Virus record (IMG/VR): IMGVR_UViG_3300012208_000003
Coordinates: 1-64,000 of that record
Source of the DNA: a virus
Strand: one strand, 5' to 3'
Length of the DNA stretch: 64,000 nucleotides
In this document: positions 1-8,504 of the stretch, one piece after another
Numbering within the stretch: position 1 is the first letter of the stretch
Layout: each line of letters begins with the position of its first letter
Translations under genes and position numbers: made by a program
The notes under the pieces: model-generated
Database searches by the model: none
Told to the model about the DNA's origin: nothing
Seen by the model: the letters and a program-made list of their open reading frames with translations, nothing else

Positions 1-75
1 TGGCAGTGCAGGCGTGGCAGGTTCAGCCGTGAACGGGCAAGGTGTGTTCTAACAGTGCAGGCGTGGAAAGGAAAG
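1..75 (+). repeat. G-phased pentanucleotide (G5) segment, copy 1
   Basis: Non-coding stretch in which every fifth base is G: positions 6, 11, 16 and on to 46 are all G (9 of 9), and again 61, 66 and 71. The other four positions vary. It ends at the ribosome site of the gene at 80 and is cut by the window's left edge. It is the first of about fourteen such segments; all others lie between genes. The function is unknown. Confidence 0.8.
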
Positions 76-79
76 AAGA

Positions 80-337
80 ATGAGCTACAAGAAAATCGCG
101 CGATTGGAAATCACTTCTAACAATGGAGAAACAGCCATTTTCCGCGACTTGACAACCGGAGAAGTTGGCACCTTTGAACGTGTTTTCTGCGGCGCTACAC
201 GAAAAGAATTTCTGAAGGATCTCGCGCCTGGTTCAATCAAAGAAGCCGAAGCTACCGTAACGCGTTCCGATCGTGTAGCTCGCAAGGTATTCAATGATTT
301 ATCTGCCCTCGCTAGACAAGCCCGGAAAAAGGAATAA
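80..337 (+). CDS. Hypothetical 85-aa phage protein
   Basis: Small basic protein preceded by a purine-rich ribosome site (GGAAAGGAAAGAAGA). No known domain is recognised. The N-terminal half looks beta-rich and the C-terminus is highly charged (RQARKKE). It lies just upstream of the major tail protein, where siphophages often keep small head-tail joining or tail-completion genes, but nothing in the sequence proves such a role. Confidence 0.75.
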   Translation: MSYKKIARLEITSNNGETAIFRDLTTGEVGTFERVFCGATRKEFLKDLAPGSIKEAEATVTRSDRVARKVFNDLSALARQARKKE

Positions 338-397
338 CCCTCTCCAAAACCAGAACTTCCTGTGGAACTCGGTGCATTTACGTGGTAGCGTTTTCGT

Positions 398-490
398 GTG
401 CATACGGTCTATTTCATTGAGGATTTGACCAACGCCAAATATTACATCGGCCAGACGAGATGTACGCTTGAAGCCTGGTGGCAATATTAA
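398..490 (+). pseudogene. Remnant of a GIY-YIG endonuclease
   Basis: A GTG-initiated 30-codon frame reads VYFIEDLTNAKYYIGQTRCT and then stops after a few more codons. The VYFI...KYYIGQT pattern is the N-terminal core of GIY-YIG homing endonucleases, with the YIG-like YIGQ turn, but the catalytic Arg/Glu part is missing. It is probably a decayed homing endonuclease between two structural genes. A full-length GIY-YIG gene is present at 7372. Confidence 0.55.
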
Positions 491-508
491 CTCAGGAGGT
501 GCTTAACC

Positions 509-1279
509 TTGCGTGTACAATTTGGTACAGGACAGTTATTCGCTCTACCAGGTTCATTTTCGGGCGGCACCTTTGCCGCCTCTCCTGTCTGGTTTGCAAC
601 GCTTCAGGACGTAGACGTCACGATCGATGCCACCATCAAAGAATTGCGGGGGCAATTTCAATTCCCCGATGATACGGCCATCAGCGACAAAAAAATTACC
701 TGGAAGGCCGGCTACGGACGCTTCAACATCGATACTTGGAACAATATTTATTTTGGTGACACGATCAGTGCTGGCAGCAATGCCAGCGGCACCGGCCCAG
801 GCGGCGGCGTCCCACTAGTGCAAGAAGCAAAAACACTCAATGCGACGACTTACACGGTCACGAATTCCGCAACGTTCACGCAAGACATGGGCGTGATCTA
901 TGCTTCGAACCTGCAAGGCTTCGTAAAAGTTACCGGAGTTCCAACCGTTGGCCAATACAACGTAAGCGCCGGTGTGTATGGTTTCAACGTCTCCGACAAC
1001 AACAAAGCTGTCCTGGTTTCCTATCGCTACAGCATTTCGACCGGCCGCGTGCTAGTCGTACAAAATCACGTTCAAGGCTGGGGCCCGCAATTCGAGATGT
1101 TGCTCTCTCAGCCTTATCAGCAATTGACTGCGAACATTCCGAACTACCTCGATCTCTACGCCTGCAAGTGCGGGAAACTTACCATGCCTTTGAAGCGCGT
1201 CGATTACTTGATTTCCGACCTTGAAGGGCAAGCGTTTGCAAATTCGGCTGGCTACATTATGGAAGCCTACGAAGATTAG
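509..1279 (+). CDS. Major tail (tube) protein
   Basis: 256 aa. The start is TTG at 509, chosen because a strong AGGAGGT lies 9-16 bases upstream. Size, position directly before the tail-assembly chaperones and tape measure, and the N-terminal 'VRVQFGTGQLFA...GGTFA' beta-rich style fit phage tail-tube subunits. Residues about 110-180 hold a module (VTNSATF..D.GV...GQYNVS.GVYGF....Y.YS) that also appears, twice, in the tail-tip protein at 8504. The module may be an Ig-like or adhesive insertion. The assignment is from context and style, not a database match. Confidence 0.75.
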   Translation: MRVQFGTGQLFALPGSFSGGTFAASPVWFATLQDVDVTIDATIKELRGQFQFPDDTAISDKKITWKAGYGRFNIDTWNNIYFGDTISAGSNASGTGPGGGVPLVQEAKTLNATTYTVTNSATFTQDMGVIYASNLQGFVKVTGVPTVGQYNVSAGVYGFNVSDNNKAVLVSYRYSISTGRVLVVQNHVQGWGPQFEMLLSQPYQQLTANIPNYLDLYACKCGKLTMPLKRVDYLISDLEGQAFANSAGYIMEAYED

Positions 1280-1296
1280 TTAATCACAATTCTTCC

Positions 1297-1325
1297 TTGA
1301 CATCGCTCGTCGACCAAATTAGGAT
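1297..1325 (+). promoter_or_regulatory. Sigma70-type promoter
   Basis: TTGACA at 1297-1302, a 17-base spacer, then TAGGAT at 1320-1325, lying in the 218-base gap after the tail-tube gene and before the tail-assembly chaperones. The rest of the gap holds an inverted repeat (GGTGGGC at 1373 with GCCCACC at about 1400). Confidence 0.65.
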
Positions 1326-1497
1326 TCCGTGCAGAGATGATGGGAATAGCCTTCTCATTGTTTCTCCCTTCGGTGGGCGCGGCTCGTTGATTTGGCGTGC
1401 CCACCACTAAAACTTCAGTAGTTCAAGGCAGCACGGCCGTTCAAGGGCATTCGCTCACTGGCCGCAATCCAAAACAATTCAAAATGGAAGGCGAATT

Positions 1498-1857
1498 ATG
1501 CCGCGCGTACGTGAAATCAAACTTGACAGCCTCTCTTTGAAAATTGCTCCACTGAGCTGGGATGAAGCCGAGGAGTACATCAAAGAAGGCCGGGAAATGC
1601 TGCAGCGCGATCCGAAGCCTTCAGACGAGGAATGGGGCCGACGCACACTCGATTCCGTCGTCAAAGCCTTGAATAAAGGCGCAGGAACGGCGAATGGCAA
1701 TGGAAATGCGCGCTGGGACGCCAAGAAACTGACTTCGGAACTCGATATCGTCACGATCCATCAGCTTTATGAAGAAATCATGAAGATGAGCGGGCTCTTG
1801 ACCGTTCCGCGGACGGCTGCCTCGGGGGAAGCGCCGGCGACATCGACTTTGGCCTGA
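1498..1857 (+). CDS. Tail assembly chaperone, first frame (lambda G-like)
   Basis: 119 aa, acidic and helical, between the tail-tube protein and the tape measure: the standard place of the first tail-assembly chaperone, which coats the tape measure during tail assembly. It opens MPRVREIKLDSLSLKIAPLS and has no catalytic motif. The ATG at 1498 follows GGAAGGCG. The next coding frame (1872-2231) is in -1 relative to this one and stays open back to 1773, inside this gene, so a G-T type -1 fusion is likely. Confidence 0.65.
   Translation: MPRVREIKLDSLSLKIAPLSWDEAEEYIKEGREMLQRDPKPSDEEWGRRTLDSVVKALNKGAGTANGNGNARWDAKKLTSELDIVTIHQLYEEIMKMSGLLTVPRTAASGEAPATSTLA
1824..1830 (+). promoter_or_regulatory. 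Possible -1 programmed frameshift site (GGGGGAA)
   Basis: A run of five G followed by AA sits 30 bases before the stop of the first chaperone frame. The -1 frame is open from 1773 and continues into the second chaperone gene. Lambda and many siphophages join G and T this way at GGGAAAG-like heptamers. The heptamer here is not canonical, because the A-site codon GAA would re-pair with GGA, so this is a candidate only. Confidence 0.4.
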
Positions 1858-1871
1858 TTCGATGCCGCATC

Positions 1872-2231
1872 GTGACAGAGCTCGGGCTTACTCCGGATGA
1901 AGTTGGCGCAATGGATTTTCCGTTTGTGGCGGAGCTATTGGAATACTGGACGAACTTTCCGCCGACCCATGTATTGCTTCGATGGTTTTCGGGATACAAA
2001 GGAACAGAAGGGCGGCGCCAGAGCAATTGGCGTTCACGAAGAGCCGAGGAAATGGGCGATCACGATTACCAGCCGGAAAAACAGGTTCCAGAAATGACCG
2101 AAAAAGATTCCCGGATTGCCGCGGAATTCATGACCGGTGCGCGGCATTTGGATTGCGCGGCACCGCATATTCAGCAAGCCGTTGAGCGATTCAAAAAAGG
2201 CGAGCATTTGCTGATTCCGAAGCCGGAATAG
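1872..2231 (+). CDS. Tail assembly chaperone, second frame (lambda T-like)
   Basis: Read from GTG at 1872 it is 119 aa (LGLTPDEVGAMDFPFVAELL...YW), charged and helical, ending just before the tape-measure leader. There is no convincing ribosome site at 1872. The frame is open upstream to 1773 and lies in -1 relative to the preceding gene, so it is more likely made as the C-terminal half of a frameshift fusion (G-T type) than from its own start. It ends at 2231. Confidence 0.55.
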   Translation: MTELGLTPDEVGAMDFPFVAELLEYWTNFPPTHVLLRWFSGYKGTEGRRQSNWRSRRAEEMGDHDYQPEKQVPEMTEKDSRIAAEFMTGARHLDCAAPHIQQAVERFKKGEHLLIPKPE

Positions 2232-2255
2232 ATATGGTGGAACTTACAAACAAAT

Positions 2256-2392
2256 CCGTGCCTGCACTGCCGAGCCAATTCGCTCCCCGTCTTGTCCAAC
2301 CATATCCATCCCAATTGCTCCGTGCCTGCCGTGCCCTGTTCGAACCCCGCCAGATCCCGTCATACCAGTCCGCATCCCGCCTTCCCGTGCCA
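2256..2392 (-). repeat. G5 segment, minus-strand orientation
   Basis: On the + strand a C falls at every fifth base from 2256 to 2391 (23 of 28 positions), so the phased G is on the minus strand. It fills the gap between the chaperone and tape-measure genes. A good minus-strand promoter at 2398-2426 would transcribe it leftward, giving an RNA antisense to the chaperone gene. Confidence 0.75.
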
Positions 2393-2397
2393 CAAAC

Positions 2398-2426
2398 ATT
2401 ATATACCCTAAGTTTCAAGGAAGCAA
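2398..2426 (-). promoter_or_regulatory. Minus-strand sigma70-type promoter
   Basis: On the minus strand: TTGCTT (complement of 2421-2426), a 17-base spacer, TATAAT (complement of 2398-2403). Transcription would begin near 2391 and run straight into the minus-oriented G5 segment. The -35 box overlaps the AAGGAAG ribosome site of the tape measure gene on the + strand. Confidence 0.6.
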
Positions 2427-2432
2427 GACGAC

Positions 2433-4829
2433 ATGCCTGACAATCCATTACGCATTGGAGTCGAAGTAAATGTTGGAGAAGTAGGTAAGCTCGCCGAAGC
2501 TTCCAGGCAAGTTGCCCGCAGTACCGCCACGATGGGCGAGCAGTTCCGGGAAACAGGGAACGCCGCTACCGATATGGCCGCACGCTTTTTAAGAAGCGGC
2601 ATGGATGTCGAAACAGTAAAAGGCGCGCTTGTTGGCCTAGGAAGTACTGCAAAACAAGCCGCCGCCATCATGGTTGAACTCGGTGTTGCCACTGCTACAA
2701 CCGGCACCGAGATGGCCGCAACAACCACAAAGGTCGATGCATTCACCCGCCAATTAGCAAATTCTGCGATACGAATTGCGGCCAGCGAAACCGGCATGGG
2801 CCAATTGGGTTTTGCCTTCGGCCGTTTGGGCGCGATGAGTTCGACCCTGGCGCCGATTTTAGCTTCCACGTTTACAGTGTTTGCCGTCGTTGCTTTTGTG
2901 GAGATGATCGAACGCGCAGTTGAAGCCTACGAAAAATGGGTTCACTTGGGCGAAAAGACAGTTCATAAGATCGACGACCAGACGCTTTCACTCGCGATGC
3001 AGGGCGACCAACTCGATATCGTCAATATCCGCATTGAAAATCAAATCGCCAAGCTGGAACACAAGCCCGAGAACTTCCTGGGCCTGGCTTTGGCCGAGAA
3101 CAAACTCAGGGCTGATGAACTTGCCAAGTCGCTTGAAGACGCTATTCAGAAAACCGTTACGTTATTGAAAGCCGGCCCGGGGCTGGGTTCTGCCATGTTT
3201 CTGGGTACTGCCAATATTGCGGCAGTGGGCAAATTGATCGAGCCGCTCGAACGCGAATTACAGCTTGCGCGGATGGCCAACGATCAACAGGCTGAAAAAA
3301 GTGTTCTGCTCAAAGAACAAATTATCTTGCAGAAAGCTTTGGCCGAAGAGTTGAGCCAGCAGGTAGCGCCGGACACTGGTGCCGGAGACTTGGGGTTGAC
3401 AGGCGTAATCGGCAGAGCGCCCGATCCGGATGCTCTAAATACTTACAAATCGGCTCTTCAAGGCGTTCAAAATCAACTTGACAACATGGCGAGAACAGAG
3501 AAATCCAATGCAGATGAGATAAAATTAGCCGCTGAACAGAAAGCAGCCGAAGCCAGAAGGTTTGCCGAGCAGGACGACAAACTTTATCAGGAAAATATCA
3601 AGAACAGCGAAAAGCTTGCCAAGGCCGATCTTGAAGCCATCACCAAACGAATGAAGCTTGAAGACGAAGCGCAACGCCGTCTCGATATCGATATAAAAAG
3701 AAATGAGGCAGAGGGAATAAAAGCCGCCAGGCAAGCCGAAGAGGCATGGCAGCGCGCCGCAGAAGTGCGCATCCGCGGGGAAGAAGAAGCCTTGCGCGTT
3801 TCCGAGCACGCTTCGGAGAACCGCATCCGCGATATTAAGGCCCAGGAAGGCATCAGCGCTGCCGGAATCAGCAAAGGACCGATCACTGCCGTTTTTGAGC
3901 AGGAATCGCTTAGGCAACAGACGATTGTCGCTGCCGAGGCCATGCAAGAAGCGAAAGCTGCTGCGGCCAGTTATGAAGCTGAACTCGATATCGTCAAGAA
4001 TGTAATGCTCGAGGTAAATCAGAACTCCGAAGAGGGTGTCAGGCAGTTCAGGGATCTCGAAAGGCAGATGCAGCAGTTGCAACATCTGATGGACAACGCC
4101 ACCGCTTCCGCCGATCGCTGGGGTTCAACGCTGAAACAGATTGCCGCTCAGCAGCGCGACTTGGGCATCAGCATGACCAACATCAAGATCGCAACGGAAA
4201 ACGCCGCGCACGCCGGTTTCGAGAGTTTCAATTCCGCTTTTCTTAGAATGGCTGCAGGCGGTGCAAGTTTTGCGCATGTCATGCAAAGTCTGTGGACCGG
4301 CATCGCGAACAGTTTCATAACTTCCGTTCTCAAGATGGCCGAGGAATGGATTGCCAAAAAACTGATCATGATAGCAATAGAAAGAGCATTCGGGGCATCG
4401 GCCGCGGCAACAGCAACGGCAAGTATTGGCTTAAAAGAAGTGGACCGGCAGGCAGCGATCGGTGATGCAGCTGCCACGGCTGCGATTGCAGCGGCCTGGT
4501 TCGGCCCAGAAGCAGCAATTGCTGCGGCCGCTGAGGTCGAAGCCGCACTGCAGGGAATTACTGCTTTTGAAAAAGGCGGCCTTGTGAAAGCTGGTTTGCA
4601 TGAAGGAGAAATGGTCTTGCCGGCACATATCGCAAGTTTTGTGCTACAAAGTGCCAGTGCTGCTGGCGGAGTTGGTGGGCCAGGTGGCCCGGGCGGACCA
4701 GGCGGAGCCGCCGGTCGGACAGTGAACAATAATATTCATCTCGAAATACATCATGGAGGGACGATTGGTCAAGGCGATATAACTAATGCCGTAAAACGCG
4801 CACTTCGCCAAGGTTCCTATTCGGTATGA
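2433..4829 (+). CDS. Tail tape measure protein
   Basis: 798 aa, the longest helical protein in the tail module. The N-terminal half is Ala-rich and helical with one hydrophobic stretch (about residues 130-160, LAPILASTFTVFAVVAFVEMI) typical of tape measures. The middle (about 360-560) is long charged coiled coil, and the C-terminus has a Gly/Pro-rich segment (GGPGGPGGPGG). AAGGAAG precedes the ATG. It sets tail length and is injected with the DNA. It follows the two chaperone frames as expected. Confidence 0.88.
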   Translation: MPDNPLRIGVEVNVGEVGKLAEASRQVARSTATMGEQFRETGNAATDMAARFLRSGMDVETVKGALVGLGSTAKQAAAIMVELGVATATTGTEMAATTTKVDAFTRQLANSAIRIAASETGMGQLGFAFGRLGAMSSTLAPILASTFTVFAVVAFVEMIERAVEAYEKWVHLGEKTVHKIDDQTLSLAMQGDQLDIVNIRIENQIAKLEHKPENFLGLALAENKLRADELAKSLEDAIQKTVTLLKAGPGLGSAMFLGTANIAAVGKLIEPLERELQLARMANDQQAEKSVLLKEQIILQKALAEELSQQVAPDTGAGDLGLTGVIGRAPDPDALNTYKSALQGVQNQLDNMARTEKSNADEIKLAAEQKAAEARRFAEQDDKLYQENIKNSEKLAKADLEAITKRMKLEDEAQRRLDIDIKRNEAEGIKAARQAEEAWQRAAEVRIRGEEEALRVSEHASENRIRDIKAQEGISAAGISKGPITAVFEQESLRQQTIVAAEAMQEAKAAAASYEAELDIVKNVMLEVNQNSEEGVRQFRDLERQMQQLQHLMDNATASADRWGSTLKQIAAQQRDLGISMTNIKIATENAAHAGFESFNSAFLRMAAGGASFAHVMQSLWTGIANSFITSVLKMAEEWIAKKLIMIAIERAFGASAAATATASIGLKEVDRQAAIGDAAATAAIAAAWFGPEAAIAAAAEVEAALQGITAFEKGGLVKAGLHEGEMVLPAHIASFVLQSASAAGGVGGPGGPGGPGGAAGRTVNNNIHLEIHHGGTIGQGDITNAVKRALRQGSYSV

Positions 4830-4853
4830 TGCGATCATAGGGGCAAGTATAAA

Positions 4854-6002
4854 GTGTCAAATCTTCTTCTTCCAAATCTCCGTCAGCCTCGTAATCTCAG
4901 CTGGGGTTGGCCGGTTAAAAAGACGCCGAGCTATTCAACGATCGTGCAAACTCCCGCCAGTCGCCGCGGCGAAGTCCGGATTTCCTTGACGCCCAATCCC
5001 GTTTGGAATTTCGAGATTGATCTGACTTATATTTACGGTGATTTGCAAACGGCCAATTCGGCAATCAAAAGTTTACTGGGATTCTATAATACCGTGAAGG
5101 GAGCCAGCGATGATTGGCTGTTTCTCGATCCTTACGACAATCTTCTGACGGGCGAGTTACTCGGATATGGCGATGGTGTCACGACACAATTTCAATTTTG
5201 TCGCACTCTTGGATTCGGTGGATTCGAGATGATGCAAACCGTTTTTCCAACGGCGCTCTACATTAACAGTGTTGCTGTGCCGGCTGGCCCACAGCCTAGC
5301 GGGAATCAATGGTATTGCGGCCTCGAGAACTTATTGAACTATTCGCAGGACTTTTCGCAATCAGCCTATTGGGTCAACAGCCTCAGTGTCGTAGTCACAC
5401 CTAATAATCAGACAGCGCCAGATGGTACTATGACCGCCGATACTCTCGCATTTCCGGCCACTGCTTTCGCGAACCTAAAGCAGAATGCTTCGATCTATTC
5501 CTCGCCTGGATTGACGGTAACTTTCAGCGTTTGGCTGAAAGCAGCAGCCCCGGTTAACGGGCCGATTTATATGGCACTAGGGCACGGTCCAGGACCATTA
5601 CAGGAAAGCAATTTAATTCCTTCGATTACTACCGCGTGGCAGAGATTCTCGCTCACTAAGACATTTCCCTTTGGCCCAGGAGGGCAAGGCATTCCTTCCC
5701 CCATATACGGAGCCATTGTCCTCAATTCAGGCCAGCCTGCAACGACAATTTATGCGTGGGGCGCGCAACTCGAACGTTGGTCATCGGCAACATCTTATGT
5801 CGTTTCTACCAATAATGCTCCCGTGCAACCACTAGGATTGGCGAGTTTCAATATCGCGCCGGCATCCTCGTTATCCATATCCGCCGATTTCAATTACTAC
5901 TATCGCTGCCGCTTTTTGGAAGATGAATGGACCGACTTATCTGAGTTTCTCTTTCAATTGTGGGAACTCAAGGCGTTGAAATTCAGGAGTTTGATCATTT
6001 GA
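4854..6002 (+). CDS. DUF2460-type distal tail protein with inserted module
   Basis: 382 aa from GTG at 4854. N-terminus (PKTPSYSTIVQTPASRRGEVR-like, then TPNPVWNFEIDL, FYNTVKGASDDWLFLDPYD) matches the DUF2460 family found next to tape measures in GTA-like and Rhizobium/Burkholderia-type siphophages. About residues 155-325 are extra: NLLNYSQDFSQSAYW...WQRFSLTKTF...AWGAQLERW, a carbohydrate-binding-like jelly-roll style module. DUF2460 sequence (DFNYYYRCRFLEDEWTDLSEF) resumes after it. The same kind of module is inserted in the next protein. Confidence 0.75.
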   Translation: MSNLLLPNLRQPRNLSWGWPVKKTPSYSTIVQTPASRRGEVRISLTPNPVWNFEIDLTYIYGDLQTANSAIKSLLGFYNTVKGASDDWLFLDPYDNLLTGELLGYGDGVTTQFQFCRTLGFGGFEMMQTVFPTALYINSVAVPAGPQPSGNQWYCGLENLLNYSQDFSQSAYWVNSLSVVVTPNNQTAPDGTMTADTLAFPATAFANLKQNASIYSSPGLTVTFSVWLKAAAPVNGPIYMALGHGPGPLQESNLIPSITTAWQRFSLTKTFPFGPGGQGIPSPIYGAIVLNSGQPATTIYAWGAQLERWSSATSYVVSTNNAPVQPLGLASFNIAPASSLSISADFNYYYRCRFLEDEWTDLSEFLFQLWELKALKFRSLII

Positions 6003-7372
6003 AAAATTTTTCCACGGGCCTTTTGGCTTTCCTGAAAACCACAAGGAGCTACAATCGCGCGGACCTGTTTTCCATTACGCCGATCCCGCAGAATCTTTTA
6101 TTGTGGTCGCAATCTTTCAATAATGCGGCCTGGAATTACAACCAAATCACTCGGCCGGTATCTGCAACGATTTCAGCTCCGAACGGAACTTTAACTGCTA
6201 GTGCATTAGTCCCCACAGGTGGCGCGACAGATGCCTATGCGTACCAGAATGTGAATCTTATAATTGGCCAGACCTATACCTTTTCGATTTGGTTAAAAGT
6301 TCCATCCGGCTCTAAGTCTATAAATATATACATCAGCGATGGCATCAGTAATTCAACTATTTCTGCGGCCTTGACGACGTCATGGCAGCGATTTTCAGTC
6401 AGCAGAAGTTTGGCCGGGACAAACGGTGTATTTCAAATTGGTGGTGGCGGAACTTGGACAACGGGCGAAGTAGATGCGTGGGGCGCGCAATTGGAATGGT
6501 CTTCAGTAATCGGTCCCTATGTCGCAACGCAATCAGTTCCCATCGGTCCTTACGGTCCGCGCCCGCCATCGATCAATGCGACTTCCTCACAATTTGACAT
6601 CAGCTATCAGGGTGTCACCTATTCCAGTTCGAAGTTTGGCACTTGGGAACGCGGGAAAATCACGTCGGAAACATCCTTCGATTTGAAGGCCAATGATATG
6701 ACGCTAAGCGTGCTCGCGCCCGGGGAACTGGTATATCCGAATACGAGTGTCACTATGATGGGAGCAGCGCAACTAGGTTTATTCGATGCCGCCCTCGTGC
6801 AGGTCTTTACTGCCTATTGGCCCATCGGGCAGATGCCGAATCCCTATATCACTTCATGGGGCATCGAAACAAAATTTATCGGCTATATCAAGCCGAACGG
6901 CTCGATCAGCAGAAGCAGACTCGAATTCGAAGTTGCTGACGCGCTCTACCTGCTCAATCAAAAATTGCCCCGCAACATCATCCAAGCAAGCTGCCGGCAT
7001 ACGCTCTACGATGCTAATTGCACCATGGTCGCGACAAATTTCAAGTCGGCTACTATGACCGTTGCCTCCGGGAGCACTCGGCAAAGCATCAATACCACTG
7101 CAACACTTGGACAATCGCCACCATATTTCACCCAGGGCTACATCACGTTCTTGACCGGCCAGAATGCCGGATTGAGTTTCACCGTCAAGCAGCAGACAAG
7201 TACTACAAACCTTCTATTGGCTGCCGCTGTGCCTCTACCATTGGCGCTTGGCGATACGCTGACAGTATTCGCGGGGTGCGACAAAACCGAAGCAACCTGT
7301 AATGGAAAATTCAGTAACTTAATCCACATAGGGGCTACCCCGTTCGTTCCGAATCCCGAGGTTGCTATCTAA
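5999..7372 (+). CDS. BR0599/DUF2163-type baseplate hub protein with inserted module
   Basis: 457 aa. The start is TTG at 5999, overlapping the previous stop (TTGA) with CAGGAG about 10 bases upstream. It opens KNFSTGLLAFLKTTRSYNRADLF. The C-terminal part (CRHTLYDANCTM...., then CDKTEATCNGKF) has the paired cysteines typical of the phage BR0599 family, which sits between the DUF2460 and NlpC proteins. Residues about 30-175 are an inserted module (NLLLWSQSFNNAAWNYN...TSWQRFSVSRS...DAWGAQLEWS) homologous in pattern to the one in the upstream gene. Confidence 0.75.
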   Translation: MKNFSTGLLAFLKTTRSYNRADLFSITPIPQNLLLWSQSFNNAAWNYNQITRPVSATISAPNGTLTASALVPTGGATDAYAYQNVNLIIGQTYTFSIWLKVPSGSKSINIYISDGISNSTISAALTTSWQRFSVSRSLAGTNGVFQIGGGGTWTTGEVDAWGAQLEWSSVIGPYVATQSVPIGPYGPRPPSINATSSQFDISYQGVTYSSSKFGTWERGKITSETSFDLKANDMTLSVLAPGELVYPNTSVTMMGAAQLGLFDAALVQVFTAYWPIGQMPNPYITSWGIETKFIGYIKPNGSISRSRLEFEVADALYLLNQKLPRNIIQASCRHTLYDANCTMVATNFKSATMTVASGSTRQSINTTATLGQSPPYFTQGYITFLTGQNAGLSFTVKQQTSTTNLLLAAAVPLPLALGDTLTVFAGCDKTEATCNGKFSNLIHIGATPFVPNPEVAI

Positions 7373-8049
7373 TGAGTAAATACACAAGATGGTTTATATA
7401 TGGATTAATGGAAAACAGTATTGTATTTTATGTCGGAAAGACCAGGAATATTTATCGTCGAATGAAAGAACATCGACAAGCACTTGGCTATTGGCCAGAA
7501 TTTTGTATTCTCGAATCAGGTACAACGTTTGCATGGTGGATTGCTGAGCGAAAATGGATTAGAAAACTTCATCCGCAATTGAAAAACATATCTCCCGGTG
7601 GTCATGGCCGCGATTTTCTTCCTGAATCTAGCCGTCGCAAAATTTCACTTGCGAATAAAGGACGGCCTAAACCGCCCAGTTTCCTGCGGAAACTCAAGAG
7701 AAACTGGCGCCTTGGTATCTACGCAGAGCGTATTGTTGCAAAGAATGCTGGGCAATTTCGTAAAGGTCAAAAGAGCGCCTTCGCCGGTTATAGACATCAC
7801 GAAAAAACAAAACTTATTTTGAGTGAAATCAGCAGCAAAAATCTAATCGGCAATAAGCGACGCCTCGGAATCCCATTCACTCCAGAGCAACGTGCGCGTC
7901 TATCTGAAATTGGCAAGAGAAATCCGAACGGAAATCCTAAACTTATGGCCCAGCGCGCCAAAATGTTTTGGAGCAATCTGAAAGGGAAGAAACGCAAATT
8001 GTTTCTCGCTCATCGAGAAGCCGCACGGCAGAAGGCGCTCAATTCATGA
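7372..8049 (+). CDS. GIY-YIG endonuclease with NUMOD-like repeats
   Basis: 225 aa. N-terminus WFIYGLMENSIVFYVGKTRN carries the GIY...YVG variant of the GIY-YIG motif; the Arg (RRMKEH) and Glu (AERKWI) of the catalytic core follow. Downstream are three basic DNA-binding repeats (RRKISLANKGRPK, TKLILSEIS, RARLSEIGKRNPNG) of NUMOD3 type. It is inserted between BR0599 and NlpC genes with stop/start overlaps on both sides (CTAATGAG; TTCATGAC), as expected for a free-standing homing endonuclease. Confidence 0.85.
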   Translation: MSKYTRWFIYGLMENSIVFYVGKTRNIYRRMKEHRQALGYWPEFCILESGTTFAWWIAERKWIRKLHPQLKNISPGGHGRDFLPESSRRKISLANKGRPKPPSFLRKLKRNWRLGIYAERIVAKNAGQFRKGQKSAFAGYRHHEKTKLILSEISSKNLIGNKRRLGIPFTPEQRARLSEIGKRNPNGNPKLMAQRAKMFWSNLKGKKRKLFLAHREAARQKALNS

Positions 8050-8504
8050 CTGAATCCGACCATCGCGCTCAAATCATAGCCATTGCACGATCCTGGCTCA
8101 ACACACCCTTCATTGATTCGCAATCTTGCAAGGGTTTCGGGGTCGATTGTGCCTACTTCCTATCTGCAGTTGCTACTGAAGCCGGCGTAGTCGAGCACGT
8201 TGAAATACCTCCCTATTCACCGCAAATCTATCTGCACAAGAAAGCAGATGGAACCTGGGACAATACCTATGAACAAATCATTCGTCAGTACGCGCATGAA
8301 ATTTCAGAAGCCCAGGTCAAACCAGGCGACATAGTTCTTTACAAAATTGCTCACTCCTACACCCATGGTGGCATCATCGAATCCTGGCCGGATAAAATCA
8401 TTCATCCGATTCGTCCTCATGGCGTGATCTATTCATCGGCAAATGAAGGTTTCGTGCGGCAGCGCGAGCATCGTTTCTTTTCCGTGTTCACGGAGAACAA
8501 GTAA
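8046..8504 (+). CDS. NlpC/P60-family tail protein (lambda K-like)
   Basis: 152 aa, ATG overlapping the previous stop. Residues 1-40 give the family signature: ARSWLNTPFIDSQSCKGFGV followed by the catalytic Cys35 in VDCAYF. The catalytic His is in SYTHGGII at about residue 105. Family members cleave peptidoglycan stem peptides or act as tail-tip assembly factors. This is the usual order before the tail-tip protein. Confidence 0.85.
   Translation: MTESDHRAQIIAIARSWLNTPFIDSQSCKGFGVDCAYFLSAVATEAGVVEHVEIPPYSPQIYLHKKADGTWDNTYEQIIRQYAHEISEAQVKPGDIVLYKIAHSYTHGGIIESWPDKIIHPIRPHGVIYSSANEGFVRQREHRFFSVFTENK

Noticed and set aside
2234-2440. A 68-codon frame across the minus-oriented G5 segment
   Set aside because: Its composition follows from the C-phased pattern and it has no domain; the region behaves as non-coding.
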